Assembly (NCBI GenBank): GCA_027625215.1
Contig: JAQBWJ010000189.1
Coordinates: forward strand, 1-5,668
From: Candidatus Poribacteria bacterium
Lineage (GTDB): Bacteria; Poribacteria; WGA-4E; GCA-2687025
Direction of reading: 5' to 3'
Length of the DNA: 5,668 bases
Positions 1 through 5,374 of this stretch are shown one piece after another (position 1 is the stretch's first letter; the number at the start of each line of letters is the position of its first letter). A program made the position numbers and the translations under genes. The notes under the pieces are model-generated. The model made no database searches. It had not been told where the DNA came from and worked only from the letters and a program-made list of their open reading frames with translations.

Positions 1-966
1 AAACGACTCGAAGACGGTGAGGTTCAGTTCGGCGGGGTCGGCTTCCACCTGCCCGAAGTCGGGGTTGATCGTCGCATTGAGCGAGATGTTCGAGGAGATG
101 CCGTACCGCACGTCGCCGCCGAACGCGCCGCTGAGGTCTCTGCCGTCCGTGTTGACCTCGTTCTTGGGCGAAAAGATGGAGCGTCCGCGCGTGTAGGGGA
201 TGAACTCAAGATGCTTCGGCGGTTGGATGCCGCTGATGCCGACGAGATGCCCGTAATGAGGAATCCAGCCGCTTGTTCCGTCGGGCACGAGCACCCACTG
301 GTTGCGCTCCTTCTTGCGCTGAATCCAGCGTTGCAGGTTGATCCCCCACGTATAGTCGTCTTTCGGGCTGAACCGCAGGACGTGGTAGGGGATTCGCATC
401 TCGACGCTCCAACCGTAGTCGCCCCGCGCGACTTTGCAGTCCCACACGCCGTTCCACGACTGGACGTTGTTGTCGTCGCTTTGGTTGTAGATATCGCCGA
501 CGGAACCGCTCGCGTAGGCGTAGAAGTAGTAGCCCGTCGAATGGTCGTGGTGCGTGTCGATATCGAAACCGATGCGGTCGCTGTCGTCCCAACTGTCGCG
601 GCGGACCAAGTTGGCGATGATCTTGTCGGGTTCGCTGTCGTAGCAGATGATGCCGACATAGAGCGCGTCGTCGTCGTAGGCGAACTGGGCGGTGGTTTTT
701 TCGGAGGCGGGATCGCCTTGATGCTCGCGCGGCTCTCTCAGGGTGAAATCGCCGGTGATGGGAGCGGTCTTCCACACGTCGTCATCGAGGACGCCGTCGA
801 TCTTCGGCGCGTTGGAGTCGACGCGGATCGCTCGAACCGTCTTGACGGGCGGAGCGTTTGGGTCGGAGAGGTCGTGCGCGTATGCGGAGCGTGATAGGAG
901 AAAAATAAATGTGAACGCAGTAAGCCATAACGTTGCGCGTGCAACGCCCATCGCGCTTGTCTTCAC
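1..966 (-). CDS. DUF5916 family secreted protein with N-terminal CBM9-like domain, partial (3' end beyond window)
   Basis: The frame stays open to the window edge, giving 322 codons of a family whose members usually run to about 700-850 residues, so the C-terminal half is missing. The chosen start is GTG at 966: AAGGA (977-973) sits six bases upstream. The ATG at 951 has a 21-base gap to that site. The N-terminus is a clear signal peptide, with a hydrophobic stretch (LWLTAFTFIFLL) ending SRSAYA before HDLSD. Numbering from the GTG, residues about 53-215 look like a CBM9-type beta-sandwich: IDGVLDDDVWKTAPI, then FAYDDDALYVGI, then WSVEMRIPYHVLRF. The DUF5916 signature INPDFGQVEADPAELNLTVF lies at the visible end. 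In this family the missing part is normally a beta-barrel-like region thought to sit in the outer membrane. The function is unproven; carbohydrate or polymer binding at the cell surface is an inference. It has its own predicted promoter and a leader of about 100 bases. Confidence 0.9.
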   Translation of the reverse strand, partial: MKTSAMGVARATLWLTAFTFIFLLSRSAYAHDLSDPNAPPVKTVRAIRVDSNAPKIDGVLDDDVWKTAPITGDFTLREPREHQGDPASEKTTAQFAYDDDALYVGIICYDSEPDKIIANLVRRDSWDDSDRIGFDIDTHHDHSTGYYFYAYASGSVGDIYNQSDDNNVQSWNGVWDCKVARGDYGWSVEMRIPYHVLRFSPKDDYTWGINLQRWIQRKKERNQWVLVPDGTSGWIPHYGHLVGISGIQPPKHLEFIPYTRGRSIFSPKNEVNTDGRDLSGAFGGDVRYGISSNISLNATINPDFGQVEADPAELNLTVFESF

Positions 967-972
967 GAGGAT

Positions 973-977
973 TCCTT
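973..977 (-). promoter_or_regulatory. Ribosome binding site deciding the GTG start of the DUF5916 gene
   Basis: On the minus strand AAGGA ends six bases before GTG 966. It overlaps an in-frame TAA at 978-976, which bounds the ORF. The next in-frame start, ATG 951, has no comparable site at normal spacing. The GTG start also adds a Lys (V-K-T-S-A-M), giving a more typical positively charged n-region for the signal peptide. Confidence 0.6.
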
Positions 978-1075
978 ATCCGGCGAGGTGATGCGCCGTC
1001 TCCGGCGCGACATGGGATCGTTCTATGGGGGCAACGAAGGCGCGTACTTAAGATGCGCGAACGTCGCTTGAGGTT

Positions 1076-1104
1076 AGTGTAAACTTGCAACGACGGCGCG
1101 TCAA
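1076..1104 (-). promoter_or_regulatory. Predicted sigma70-type promoter of the DUF5916 gene
   Basis: On the minus strand TTGACG (1104-1099) is a five-of-six match to the -35 consensus. A 17-base spacer separates it from TACACT (1081-1076), a four-of-six match to TATAAT. AT-rich sequence immediately upstream could act as an UP element. Transcription would start near 1069, giving a leader of roughly 100 bases before GTG 966. This is a prediction from sequence only. Confidence 0.5.
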
Positions 1105-1105
1105 T

Positions 1106-1136
1106 AATAATTTCGATGATCTACGAAATTATTTCG
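1106..1136. repeat. AT-rich inverted repeat abutting the -35 box (candidate operator or activator site)
   Basis: AATAATTTCG (1106-1115) and its exact reverse complement CGAAATTATT (1124-1133) are separated by eight bases. A second, overlapping dyad CGAAAT-T-ATTTCG occupies 1124-1136. The ATTTCG unit therefore occurs three times in 31 bases in alternating orientation. The element ends one base before the predicted -35 box, and its centre is about 50 bases upstream of the predicted start site. That suits a regulator site or a structured UP element. As RNA it would form a weak AU-rich hairpin after accC, but no clean T tract follows. Confidence 0.55.
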
Positions 1137-1305
1137 GTATTTGGGCGATTAATTCAGATAATCGGTTCAAATTGTGAAAGTAGTTTCGCGCGTGTTACGC
1201 GAATCTTTGACATGCGGACTCATCCCTCCACCTCAAACCCGCGTTGGTCTGAGATTTCATCGCGCGCTTCTGTCGGAGGGTATGTCTTCGAGGGAGGCGA
1301 GAGCG

Positions 1306-2685
1306 TTACACGCCGCCAAAGGACTCGATGAAGTTCGTGTGCACCTTGCCGCTTAGGAAGGATGGGTCGTCCATCACCCGGCGGTGGAAGGGGATCGTCG
1401 TTTGGATGCCTTCGATCTTGTACTCGTCGAGAGCGCGACGCATCCGGGCGATTGCCTGCGGGCGGTCGTCGCCGGTGGCGATCAACTTGGCGAGAAGGGA
1501 ATCGTAGAACGGCGGGACCGTGTATCCCTGATAGGCGTGCGAATCGACACGGATGCCGGGTCCGCCGGGAGGTCGATATATTTCCAGTTTGCCGGGCGAC
1601 GGCGAGAATCCGCGTTTGGGGTCTTCCGCGTTGATGCGACATTCAATCGCGTGACCGCGCCACTCGATGCGGCGTTGGTCGAACGGGAGTTTTTCGCCCG
1701 CCGCGATGCGGATCATCCACTGCAAAATGTCGATGCCCGTCACCTCTTCGGTGATCGTGTGTTCGACCTGAATGCGCGTGTTCATCTCGAGGAAGTAGAA
1801 GTTGCCCGCGTCATCGACGAGGAACTCCATCGTGCCCGCGCTCTGGTAGTTGATGTGTTTGGCGCAGCGCAGTACGTGTCGCCCGATATCTTCGCGCAAC
1901 TTCGGGTCGAGCATCGACGGGGCTTCTTCGACCAACTTCTGGTGTTTGCGCTGAATCGAGCAGTCACGTTCGCCGAGATGGACGATGGTCCCATGCTGGT
2001 CGGCGAGCACCTGAAACTCGATGTGCCGAGCGTTCTCCACCAGTTTTTCAATGTAGACGTTGCCGTTGCCGAACGCCGCTTCAGCCTCCGCGCGGGTCGT
2101 TTTGAACAGGGCGATCAGGCTGACGTCGTTGTGCGCGGCGCGCATCCCTCTGCCGCCGCCACCCGCCGTCGCCTTGATCATGACGGGGTAGCCGATTTCC
2201 TGAGCGATCTGCAAGGCTTCCTCTTCGGTCGAAACGACCTCCTCCTCCGGTCGGCGGCGATAGCGTCGTCGTCGTCGGCGACCGCCCGTCGGCACAAGCG
2301 GGACTCCGGCGCGTTCGGCGGTGTTGCGGGCGTCCACCTTGTCGCCCATCGTGCGGATGTTTTGTACGGTGGGCCCTATGAAGGTGATGTGGCAGTCGGC
2401 GCACGCCTCTGCGAACGGAGCGTTTTCGGCAAGAAAGCCCGCGCCCGGATGTATCGCGTCCGCATTCGTTACTTCGGCGGCGGAAATGATCGCCGGAATC
2501 TGGAGGTAACTTTTCGACGGCGACGGGGGTCCGATGCAGACCGATTCGTCCGCGATCTGGACGTGCATCGACTCGCGGTCCGCTTCCGAATAGACGGCGA
2601 CAGTGCGAATGCCCATCTCGCGGCAGGCGCGGATGATTCGGACGGCGATCTCGCCGCGATTGGCGATCAGGACTTTCTTGAACAT
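1306..2685 (-). CDS. accC: Biotin carboxylase subunit of acetyl-CoA carboxylase
   Basis: This enzyme carboxylates the biotin on AccB with ATP and bicarbonate, the first half-reaction of malonyl-CoA synthesis in the cytoplasm. The 459 residues cover the whole family: N-terminal domain from FKKVLIANRGEIAVRI, ATP-grasp domain with MGDK (K116), IKATAGGGGRGM (K171) and H221, then K250, E288, E300 and R304 (NTRIQVEH), R350 (ECRINAEDP), and a complete C-terminal domain. Relative to E. coli AccC it carries about 12 extra residues at the hinge before the ATP-grasp lid. These form an Arg run (136-145, broken by Tyr142) followed by PEEE. The usually conserved HPGYGFL reads HPGAGFL (Ala82), and EHPVTE reads EHTITE (310-311). 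All catalytic and nucleotide-binding residues I can align are kept, so an active enzyme is likely. The ATG start has only a weak Shine-Dalgarno, and the gene follows accB after 38 bases, consistent with co-transcription. Confidence 0.96.
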   Translation of the reverse strand: MFKKVLIANRGEIAVRIIRACREMGIRTVAVYSEADRESMHVQIADESVCIGPPSPSKSYLQIPAIISAAEVTNADAIHPGAGFLAENAPFAEACADCHITFIGPTVQNIRTMGDKVDARNTAERAGVPLVPTGGRRRRRRYRRRPEEEVVSTEEEALQIAQEIGYPVMIKATAGGGGRGMRAAHNDVSLIALFKTTRAEAEAAFGNGNVYIEKLVENARHIEFQVLADQHGTIVHLGERDCSIQRKHQKLVEEAPSMLDPKLREDIGRHVLRCAKHINYQSAGTMEFLVDDAGNFYFLEMNTRIQVEHTITEEVTGIDILQWMIRIAAGEKLPFDQRRIEWRGHAIECRINAEDPKRGFSPSPGKLEIYRPPGGPGIRVDSHAYQGYTVPPFYDSLLAKLIATGDDRPQAIARMRRALDEYKIEGIQTTIPFHRRVMDDPSFLSGKVHTNFIESFGGV

Positions 2686-2723
2686 CAGGACACTGAATTC
2701 TCGCGTGAGGGGAGGTCGTCGTC

Positions 2724-3206
2724 TCAGCCGCGTCGGACTCGGAACAACGGCGTGCCGAACTCGATGGGCGTCGCGTTCTCGACAAGGATTTCCACGACCT
2801 CGGCGGGAAACTCCGCCTCAATGTGGTTCATCAACTTCATCGCCTCGATGATGCAGAGCACGTCGCCCGTTTTCACGCGGTCGCCTTCTTCAATGAACGG
2901 AGGCTCGGCGGGACGCGCCGCGCGATAGAACGTGCCGACCATCGGGGCGTTGATCGTCTCGGTGCCGCCTCCGTCGCTGACGGAGGGCGAGGCGGCGTTC
3001 CCTGCCGGTTGCGGAGACGCGGAAGGGCTTGTCGTTTCCACCATGACGCTCGGCGCGGCGACGGTGCGTCCGCCGCGTTGAAGCCGGATCAGACGCGAGT
3101 TGGCGGTCTCCTCGATCCGCACCTCCGATAACCCGTACTCTTTCATGAACTCCGCGAGTTCTCGAAGTTCGTCCATCGAGGTCTTGTTGTCGCCGTTTTC
3201 CGCCAC
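2724..3206 (-). CDS. accB: Biotin carboxyl carrier protein of acetyl-CoA carboxylase
   Basis: AccB carries the covalently bound biotin that AccC carboxylates and the carboxyltransferase then uses to make malonyl-CoA. With the GTG start at 3206 it has 160 residues, a usual size. The N-terminal part (MDELRELAEFMKEYGLSEVRIE) is the family's oligomerisation helix. A Ser/Pro/Ala/Gly-rich flexible linker follows, at about residues 50-82. The C-terminal biotinyl domain begins near INAPMVGTFYRA and carries the biotinylation motif EAMKLMN, with modified Lys124. The GTG is chosen because GGAGG (3216-3212) lies five bases upstream. The longest possible frame begins at a TTG at 3242 with only a weak site and would add 12 atypical residues. 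An internal ATG (3176) matches the start of many homologues but lacks a ribosome site. Confidence 0.95.
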   Translation of the reverse strand: MAENGDNKTSMDELRELAEFMKEYGLSEVRIEETANSRLIRLQRGGRTVAAPSVMVETTSPSASPQPAGNAASPSVSDGGGTETINAPMVGTFYRAARPAEPPFIEEGDRVKTGDVLCIIEAMKLMNHIEAEFPAEVVEILVENATPIEFGTPLFRVRRG

Positions 3207-3211
3207 GATTT

Positions 3212-3216
3212 CCTCC
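3212..3216 (-). promoter_or_regulatory. Ribosome binding site deciding the accB GTG start
   Basis: GGAGG on the minus strand is followed by the five-base spacer AAATC and then GTG 3206. It is the strongest Shine-Dalgarno match near any of the three candidate starts (TTG 3242, GTG 3206, ATG 3176). Confidence 0.6.
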
Positions 3217-3316
3217 AGTACCCGCGTGTGACGTTCACCCAATCAGCCCTGCGTCCGTCATTGAGTATGAAAGAGTGGGAAAACTGAAACCGTCTCCCCC
3301 AGCCCCAATCATCATG

Positions 3317-3877
3317 TCAGACGCGACCGAGATATGCGCCGGAGCGCGTGTCCACCTTGACGACGGTGCCTTCGTTCACGAACAACGGCACCTGTACGAC
3401 GATGCCCGTCTCAAGTTTCGCGGGTTTCGACCCGCCGCTGACCGTATCGCCCCGCACGCCGGGGTCCGTCTCGACGATCTTGAGTTCGACCGTCGGCGGC
3501 AGTTCAATCGTGATCGCGCGTTCTTCCTCGTCCACCTGGACTTTGACGACCATATTCTCTTTGAGATACGGGATGCGTTCGCCCAACTGCTCTTTCGACA
3601 GCGGCACTTGATCGTACGTCTTCGAGTTCATGAAGTAGAACAGGTCGCCGTCGCTATAAAGGTATTCCATTTCGCGCGTTTCGAGCCGAACCACGTCGAG
3701 CGAGTGACCCGCGCGGAACGTATTCTCCTGAATTGCGCCGTCCGACAATCGACGCAGCCGCGTCCGCACGAACGCGCCGCCCTTGCCCGGCTTGACATGC
3801 TGGAACGAATCGATTTCGTAGAGACTGTTGTTCCAATTGATGACAAGTCCGTTGCGAATGTCCGCCGTCGTCGCCAT
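3317..3877 (-). CDS. efp: Translation elongation factor P
   Basis: EF-P binds between the ribosomal P and E sites and promotes peptide-bond formation at consecutive prolines. The 186 residues match the family length and its three beta-barrel domains: KOW-like domain I (about 1-63), OB domain II (about 64-128) and OB domain III (about 130-186). The loop that reaches the peptidyl-transferase centre reads KPGKGGAF with Lys32 at the tip, so this is a Lys-type factor rather than the Arg-type that is rhamnosylated. Whether Lys32 is modified, and by which enzyme, cannot be read from this window. Domain III has the typical ETDPGVRGDT and a C-terminal YLGRV. ATG 3877 has AAAGGA (3888-3883) five bases upstream. 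The gene lies 42 bases after aroQ. The roughly 110-base gap to accB shows no clear terminator. Confidence 0.97.
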   Translation of the reverse strand: MATTADIRNGLVINWNNSLYEIDSFQHVKPGKGGAFVRTRLRRLSDGAIQENTFRAGHSLDVVRLETREMEYLYSDGDLFYFMNSKTYDQVPLSKEQLGERIPYLKENMVVKVQVDEEERAITIELPPTVELKIVETDPGVRGDTVSGGSKPAKLETGIVVQVPLFVNEGTVVKVDTRSGAYLGRV

Positions 3878-3919
3878 GTACGTCCTTTCGAGGGGGAAGA
3901 GTCGGATTCCCTACCGCGA

Positions 3920-4378
3920 TCAGTGGGGCGATCCGTCTGAAAGTAGCCCAATCATCGCGTCTAAGGCAAGTCGATAACTGTTCACGCCGAAGCCCGCGAT
4001 GACGCCGACCGCAATCGGCGCAACAAAGGAATGATGGCGGAAGGATTCTCTGGCGGCAACATTGGATAGGTGGATTTCGATCACCGGGACGTTCAAGGCG
4101 GATAGCGCGTCTCGGATGGCGACGCTCGTGTGGGTGTATGCCGCCGGGTTGATGAGTACTCCGTCGATGTTCCCGAAATGCTCGCCGATCTTGTCGACCA
4201 AGTCGCCTTCATGGTTCGACTGGAACGCGATCAGGTCGATGGCGCTGTCGGCGGCGCGAGCGCGAAGCATCTCGTTGATTTGATCGAGCGTCGTCGTGCC
4301 GTAGATTTCCGGTTCCCGCCTGCCGAGCAGTTGCAGGTTGGGTCCGTGAAGCAGCAGGACGCGCTTGTGGGTGCTCAT
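3920..4378 (-). CDS. aroQ: Type II 3-dehydroquinate dehydratase
   Basis: This enzyme dehydrates 3-dehydroquinate to 3-dehydroshikimate in the shikimate pathway to aromatic amino acids. The 152-residue product from ATG 4378 has the small flavodoxin-like fold of the type II family (about 145-150 residues). Motifs in order: LLLHGPNLQLLGRREPEIYG with the catalytic-loop Arg and Tyr26, QSNHEGDLVDKI, INPAAYTHTSVAIRDAL (Asn78, His83), EIHLSNVAAR (His103) and ESFRHHSF (Arg114). GPNLQLLG has Gln16 where Asn is more common. The frame stays open upstream to ATG 4477, but that would add 33 residues unlike the family and would start beyond the predicted promoter. The chosen start has only a modest site (GGCGG about 10 bases upstream). 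It is the first gene of the aroQ-efp-accB-accC cluster and follows a predicted promoter with an operator-like dyad. Confidence 0.95.
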   Translation of the reverse strand: MSTHKRVLLLHGPNLQLLGRREPEIYGTTTLDQINEMLRARAADSAIDLIAFQSNHEGDLVDKIGEHFGNIDGVLINPAAYTHTSVAIRDALSALNVPVIEIHLSNVAARESFRHHSFVAPIAVGVIAGFGVNSYRLALDAMIGLLSDGSPH

Positions 4379-4403
4379 CGTTGAGACGCCGCCTTTCAGA
4401 TGT

Positions 4404-4432
4404 ACGTGGCAATTGCGCTCATTCTGCCACGT
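4404..4432. repeat. Inverted repeat straddling the -10 box and start site (candidate operator)
   Basis: ACGTGGCA (4404-4411) and its exact reverse complement TGCCACGT (4425-4432) are separated by 13 bases. One arm overlaps the predicted -10 box by two bases. The other lies just downstream of the predicted start of transcription, with the centre near position -4. That is a classic place for repressor binding. Only one arm would be in the transcript, so it is unlikely to work as an RNA hairpin from this promoter. No regulator is identified. Confidence 0.5.
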
Positions 4433-4449
4433 CCGAAGGCAAATCTCAA
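4421..4449 (-). promoter_or_regulatory. Predicted sigma70-type promoter of the aroQ-efp-accBC cluster
   Basis: On the minus strand TTGAGA (4449-4444) matches five of six -35 bases. A 17-base spacer leads to CAGAAT (4426-4421), which matches four of six -10 bases. Transcription would start near 4414, leaving a leader of about 36 bases before ATG 4378. The promoter lies just downstream of a terminator that ends the previous unit, which is where a new operon would begin. Confidence 0.5.
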
Positions 4450-4474
4450 TCGACGCGGAAGGCGAACGCGGGGG

Positions 4475-4519
4475 CAAACAAAACGCCGGAGGACGCTTAT
4501 TGTGTGAAACGCCTCCGGC
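4475..4519 (-). terminator. Rho-independent terminator ending the secreted-protein unit
   Basis: On the minus strand GCCGGAGG (4519-4512) pairs perfectly with CCTCCGGC (4492-4485) across a 19-base loop and is followed by the T-rich tract GTTTTGTTTG (4484-4475). The stem can be extended by two more pairs past a bulged base. It starts 24 bases after the stop codon of the 68-codon ORF and lies upstream of the predicted aroQ promoter, so it separates the two transcription units. Confidence 0.75.
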
Positions 4520-4543
4520 TACCGCATTGCCACGCCGTCTTGA

Positions 4544-4750
4544 TTATTCGAGTGATCCGATGCTAAGCGGGTCGAACGACATACGCGCTTGGGAAAATGG
4601 AAGGCTCTGTTTCGACGGGAGTTGTCGATTGATGCGGCGCAACGCTTCGGCAGCCCATTCGTCGCGGGTTGAGAGCGAGAAGAAACGAACGTGGTCTGTT
4701 CGCGCCGCGTTGCCGCTCGAACGCATGTCGCCGGTGTTGGGTAGAAACAT
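4544..4750 (-). CDS. Small hypothetical protein, 68 residues
   Basis: I do not recognise this protein. It starts with ATG nine bases after the TAG stop of the secreted-protein gene, and that stop lies inside an AAAGGTAGG purine-rich stretch that could serve as its ribosome site, suggesting translational coupling. The terminator begins 24 bases after its TAA. It has no signal peptide or membrane segment. The middle (RDEWAAEALRRINRQL) could form a charged amphipathic helix, and the C-terminus is Ser/Pro-rich. A later start at Met9 (4726) is possible. Its position between a coupled stop codon and a terminator favours a real gene, but no family resemblance supports it, so it could also be a 3' untranslated region. 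Confidence 0.45.
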   Translation of the reverse strand: MFLPNTGDMRSSGNAARTDHVRFFSLSTRDEWAAEALRRINRQLPSKQSLPFSQARMSFDPLSIGSLE

Positions 4751-4759
4751 CGCGGATGC

Positions 4760-5374
4760 CTACCTTTCGGTCACGGAGCGTTGTAGGCGTTCCCACGCTT
4801 CGAGCGAGAAGCCCATCACTTTGGGGATCGCCGTCAGGATGATATGCGCTTCGTAGATGTCGCCGTCTTGGGTGCGTTCGCTGCGTTCCGCTTTGGCGGA
4901 GACGGTCAGTTTCACGTTGCCGTCGCCGCTCGCGTGTTTCAGCGTCGCGCCGTTGCGGAGGAAGTTGTCGGTCGTGGCGAATGCGCCGATGCCGAGTTCC
5001 GTATCGGCGGTTTCAAATCCGGTCTTCGTCGCGTCGCCGTTCGCGTCGTCTTCGATCTTCCAAGTCGTGTCGAGAATGTCGGTCGCGTCGGCGATATTCG
5101 TGAAGGGCGTTGTTTCGGCGGTCAGTCGGGCATCGACGTTCAGGGCGAGGCGGAACTCTTTGGACGCTTCCATCGTGGGGGCGGTCGGGTCGTAGGCGAC
5201 GGTCAGCGTCGCGTTTCCGTCTTCGGCGTCGTTCAGCCATTTCACGATGGGACCCACATAGACGCCGAACACGAGCGATTGCGTCGCATCGGCGGCGCGG
5301 ACGACGCTGCTGGCGGCGAGGCACAACGCCATCGCCAAGATCGTCGTCCATGTATGTGGGTTTGTGACTCGCAT
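4760..5374 (-). CDS. Secreted hypothetical protein, predicted beta-rich, 204 residues
   Basis: The family is not recognised. ATG 5374 has AGGA (5385-5382) seven bases upstream. Residues 1-27 form a signal peptide: a short n-region with one Arg, the hydrophobic core ILAMALCLAASSVV, then VRA before ADATQ. Cys18 lies in the core and is not in a lipobox, so a lipoprotein is unlikely. The mature chain of about 177 residues has no further Cys, is rich in Thr, Ala, Asp and Glu, and alternates polar and hydrophobic residues (NATLTVAYD, FRLALNVDARLTAE, NVKLTVSAKAE, YEAHIILTAIP). That pattern points to a beta-sandwich like those of surface, pilin-like or WxL/DUF4402-type secreted proteins. This is a resemblance in style only. 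The C-terminal tail (FSLEAWERLQRSVTER) looks helical and charged. It appears to be the first gene of a two-gene unit ending at the downstream terminator. Confidence 0.8.
   Translation of the reverse strand: MRVTNPHTWTTILAMALCLAASSVVRAADATQSLVFGVYVGPIVKWLNDAEDGNATLTVAYDPTAPTMEASKEFRLALNVDARLTAETTPFTNIADATDILDTTWKIEDDANGDATKTGFETADTELGIGAFATTDNFLRNGATLKHASGDGNVKLTVSAKAERSERTQDGDIYEAHIILTAIPKVMGFSLEAWERLQRSVTER

Larger units (their letters stand above)
967..1305 (-). other. Intergenic region between accC and the DUF5916 gene
   Basis: No convincing gene lies in these 339 bases; the open frames are short and have no family resemblance. The part from about 1101 to 1180 is clearly AT-richer than its surroundings. 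It contains an inverted repeat and a predicted promoter for the DUF5916 gene, listed separately. A small GC hairpin (GCGCCG-TCTC-CGGCGC, 993-1008) lies in the predicted leader. It has no T tract on either side, so it is not a terminator. I found no strong rho-independent terminator for accC, so some readthrough into the downstream gene is possible. Confidence 0.6.

Noticed and set aside
660..680. GTC/GTCGTC trinucleotide run as a repeat element
   Set aside because: It simply encodes consecutive Asp codons (FAYDDDAL) in a conserved strand of the CBM9-like domain.
24..894. Open frames on both strands overlapping the DUF5916 gene (24-659 and 206-775 minus, 211-894 plus)
   Set aside because: They give Thr/Ser/Arg-rich or Val/Asp-rich nonsense, whereas the frame open to the window edge yields a signal peptide, CBM9-like strands and the DUF5916 signature.
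993..1008. GCGCCG-TCTC-CGGCGC hairpin as a terminator or riboswitch
   Set aside because: The stem is only six pairs with no T tract on either side, and no conserved riboswitch core is visible in the surrounding leader. It may be a minor leader hairpin.
1384..2928. Plus-strand open frame of 514 codons antisense to accC and the end of accB
   Set aside because: It mirrors the codon structure of accC, which is unambiguous on the other strand. The product has low-complexity Arg/Asp/Val composition and no family motifs. Long antisense frames are expected in GC-rich genes.
3207..3316. Possible internal promoter in the efp-accB gap (CATACT-like -10)
   Set aside because: No acceptable -35 hexamer lies at 16-18 bases, so nothing supports it beyond a four-of-six -10 match.
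3275..3940. Plus-strand open frame of 221 codons antisense to efp
   Set aside because: EF-P on the minus strand is full length with all its motifs. The antisense product has no recognisable feature and no ribosome site.
4379..4477. Upstream extension of aroQ to ATG 4477
   Set aside because: The extra 33 residues do not match the family, and the start would lie upstream of the predicted promoter and next to the terminator T tract.
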